DNA of 64,000 nucleotides from Closterium sp. Naga37s-1. Taxonomy: Eukaryota; Streptophyta; Zygnematophyceae; Desmidiales; Closteriaceae. The stretch is taken from contig CANJKZ010000108.1 in NCBI GenBank assembly GCA_947471745.1, forward strand, positions 1,899,001 to 1,963,000, given 5' to 3'. The notes below the pieces were generated by a model. The model was given only the letters and a program-made list of their open reading frames with translations, did not search any database and was not told where the DNA came from. The translations under genes and the position numbers were made by a program. The first letter of the stretch is position 1, and the number at the start of each line of letters is the position of its first letter. Positions 63,291 through 64,000 of this stretch are shown here, in pieces.

Positions 63291-64000
63291 TCGAACTGTA
63301 GAAGCCAATTTCGTCAACAATCCCTCGCGAACTTCTCGCCGGCGAGATCGGCTGCGCCCAAGCGAGGGCGAGGCCTTTTCTCTTCGACACGTACAAGGTC
63401 GTGATGCACAGCAGCGGATTCCTGCCCTTCCCTGTGCGGGTATGTATGTAGTTGCTGTAGTTGCTCCCTTTACACTTTGCAGCATGTATGTTCACACTCG
63501 CGCACGCCCTACATCCACGTGCTGTCCAAAACCACGAAGCATGCGCACCCCTGATCTACCCCCGTGGCCGTGATTCTGAAACCGCCGTGGTGATGTGTTG
63601 TACCCGTGTATGGTTTTGGCCTCTCCCTTATAAACGCAGGTCCACTCCGCGCTCGCGATCCCGTCCCGCATCCTCTACGTGACCCTTCTCAAGCAGCACT
63701 ATGCCCGTGCAATGCTCACCCATCACGATGGGCTAGCGTTCTCCTTTGTGGAGTTCCGTGACGAGCATGGCGCGCTGCAGACAGCTCGGACGAGGACGTG
63801 GAGGCCAGCGACATTGCGCTGGCCTTCATCCGCCGGTTTTCGCCCACTGGGGTGGATGAGTGCACTGGCTACATGGCCATGAGGCCAGAGACAGGTGCAC
63901 AGGGTTATGTTGTTGTTCCCGTGGGCTATGTGCGCCGCACGGTCCACATGGTCTAGTCTTTCATGGACCATGGCCGCTGGTTCTTGAACAAGTGGGCTCT

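Larger units (their letters stand above)
61083..64000 (+). pseudogene. Decayed transposase-like gene, plus strand, runs off right edge
   Basis: Separate plus-strand blocks read as one broken protein. 61083-61230 (after a TCTTCCAG acceptor) codes GTIVSRRTLVRVIGWHETFV. 61796-61960 codes RPGLHMLALLSPGVFDAEMP. Then, in another frame, 61950-62200 codes WNPIKVHLVTHLPDAIRRGG, YSAAVYENAHIRTCKAPYRA and SNRR. 63640-63780 codes VHSALAIPSRILYVTLLKQH. 63785-64000 codes ALAFIRRFSPTGVDECTGYM, YVVVPVGYVRRTVHMV, an in-frame TAG, then GRWFLNKWA. The H-x-x-TH, IRR-G, E-x-x-H, YR-SNRR spacing resembles the C-terminal half of CACTA/Plavaka-type transposases; that link is inferred from memory of the family. Frame changes and a stop show it is not intact. 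Parts of 62300-63600 show no recognisable coding. Confidence 0.45.

Overview
The window is nuclear DNA of a eukaryote of the green lineage. The genes are split by GT-AG introns and include plant-type families: a calcium-dependent protein kinase with four EF-hands, a GH17-X8 GPI-type beta-1,3-glucanase, an AP2/ERF factor and a plastid-type tryptophan synthase beta chain. GC-rich exons, CAG/CTG microsatellites and extreme intronic tandem duplication fit a streptophyte alga (a zygnematophyte is plausible) or an early land plant. The species cannot be fixed from sequence alone.

Layout, left to right: 1-5319 (+) 3' part of tryptophan synthase beta; 6509-10186 (+) GH17 glucanase; 11132-17586 (+) complete CDPK in eight exons; 20445-23281 (+) F-box protein in two exons; 23631-48276 (-) mitochondrial-type D-lactate dehydrogenase, about 14 exons, one intron of which is 15.4 kb and almost wholly a 9/10-bp satellite; 48285-51296 (-) a 3-kb Copia-type LTR retrotransposon without reverse transcriptase or integrase, inserted just upstream of the dehydrogenase start; 53072-58198 (+) a long glutamine-rich AP2/ERF reading frame broken by one TAG; 58680-61039 (-) a frameshifted duplicate of the 5' exons of the dehydrogenase; 61083-64000 (+) a decayed transposase-like gene.

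The dominant pattern is a rule of exon-edge duplication. In four independent genes, truncated copies that carry a splice acceptor plus the start of an exon lie upstream of the intact exon. Copies that carry the end of an exon plus the donor lie downstream. The intact exon sits between the two arrays, and phases still join across the intact exons. The result is introns full of decoy splice sites. The same process may also have seeded the minisatellites found in most dehydrogenase introns; several share a CATGCC/GGCATG core, and one has grown to about 15 kb with a higher-order repeat of about 3.4 kb.

The genes do not form a pathway. They are ordinary housekeeping, signalling and wall genes in a genome region shaped by tandem duplication.
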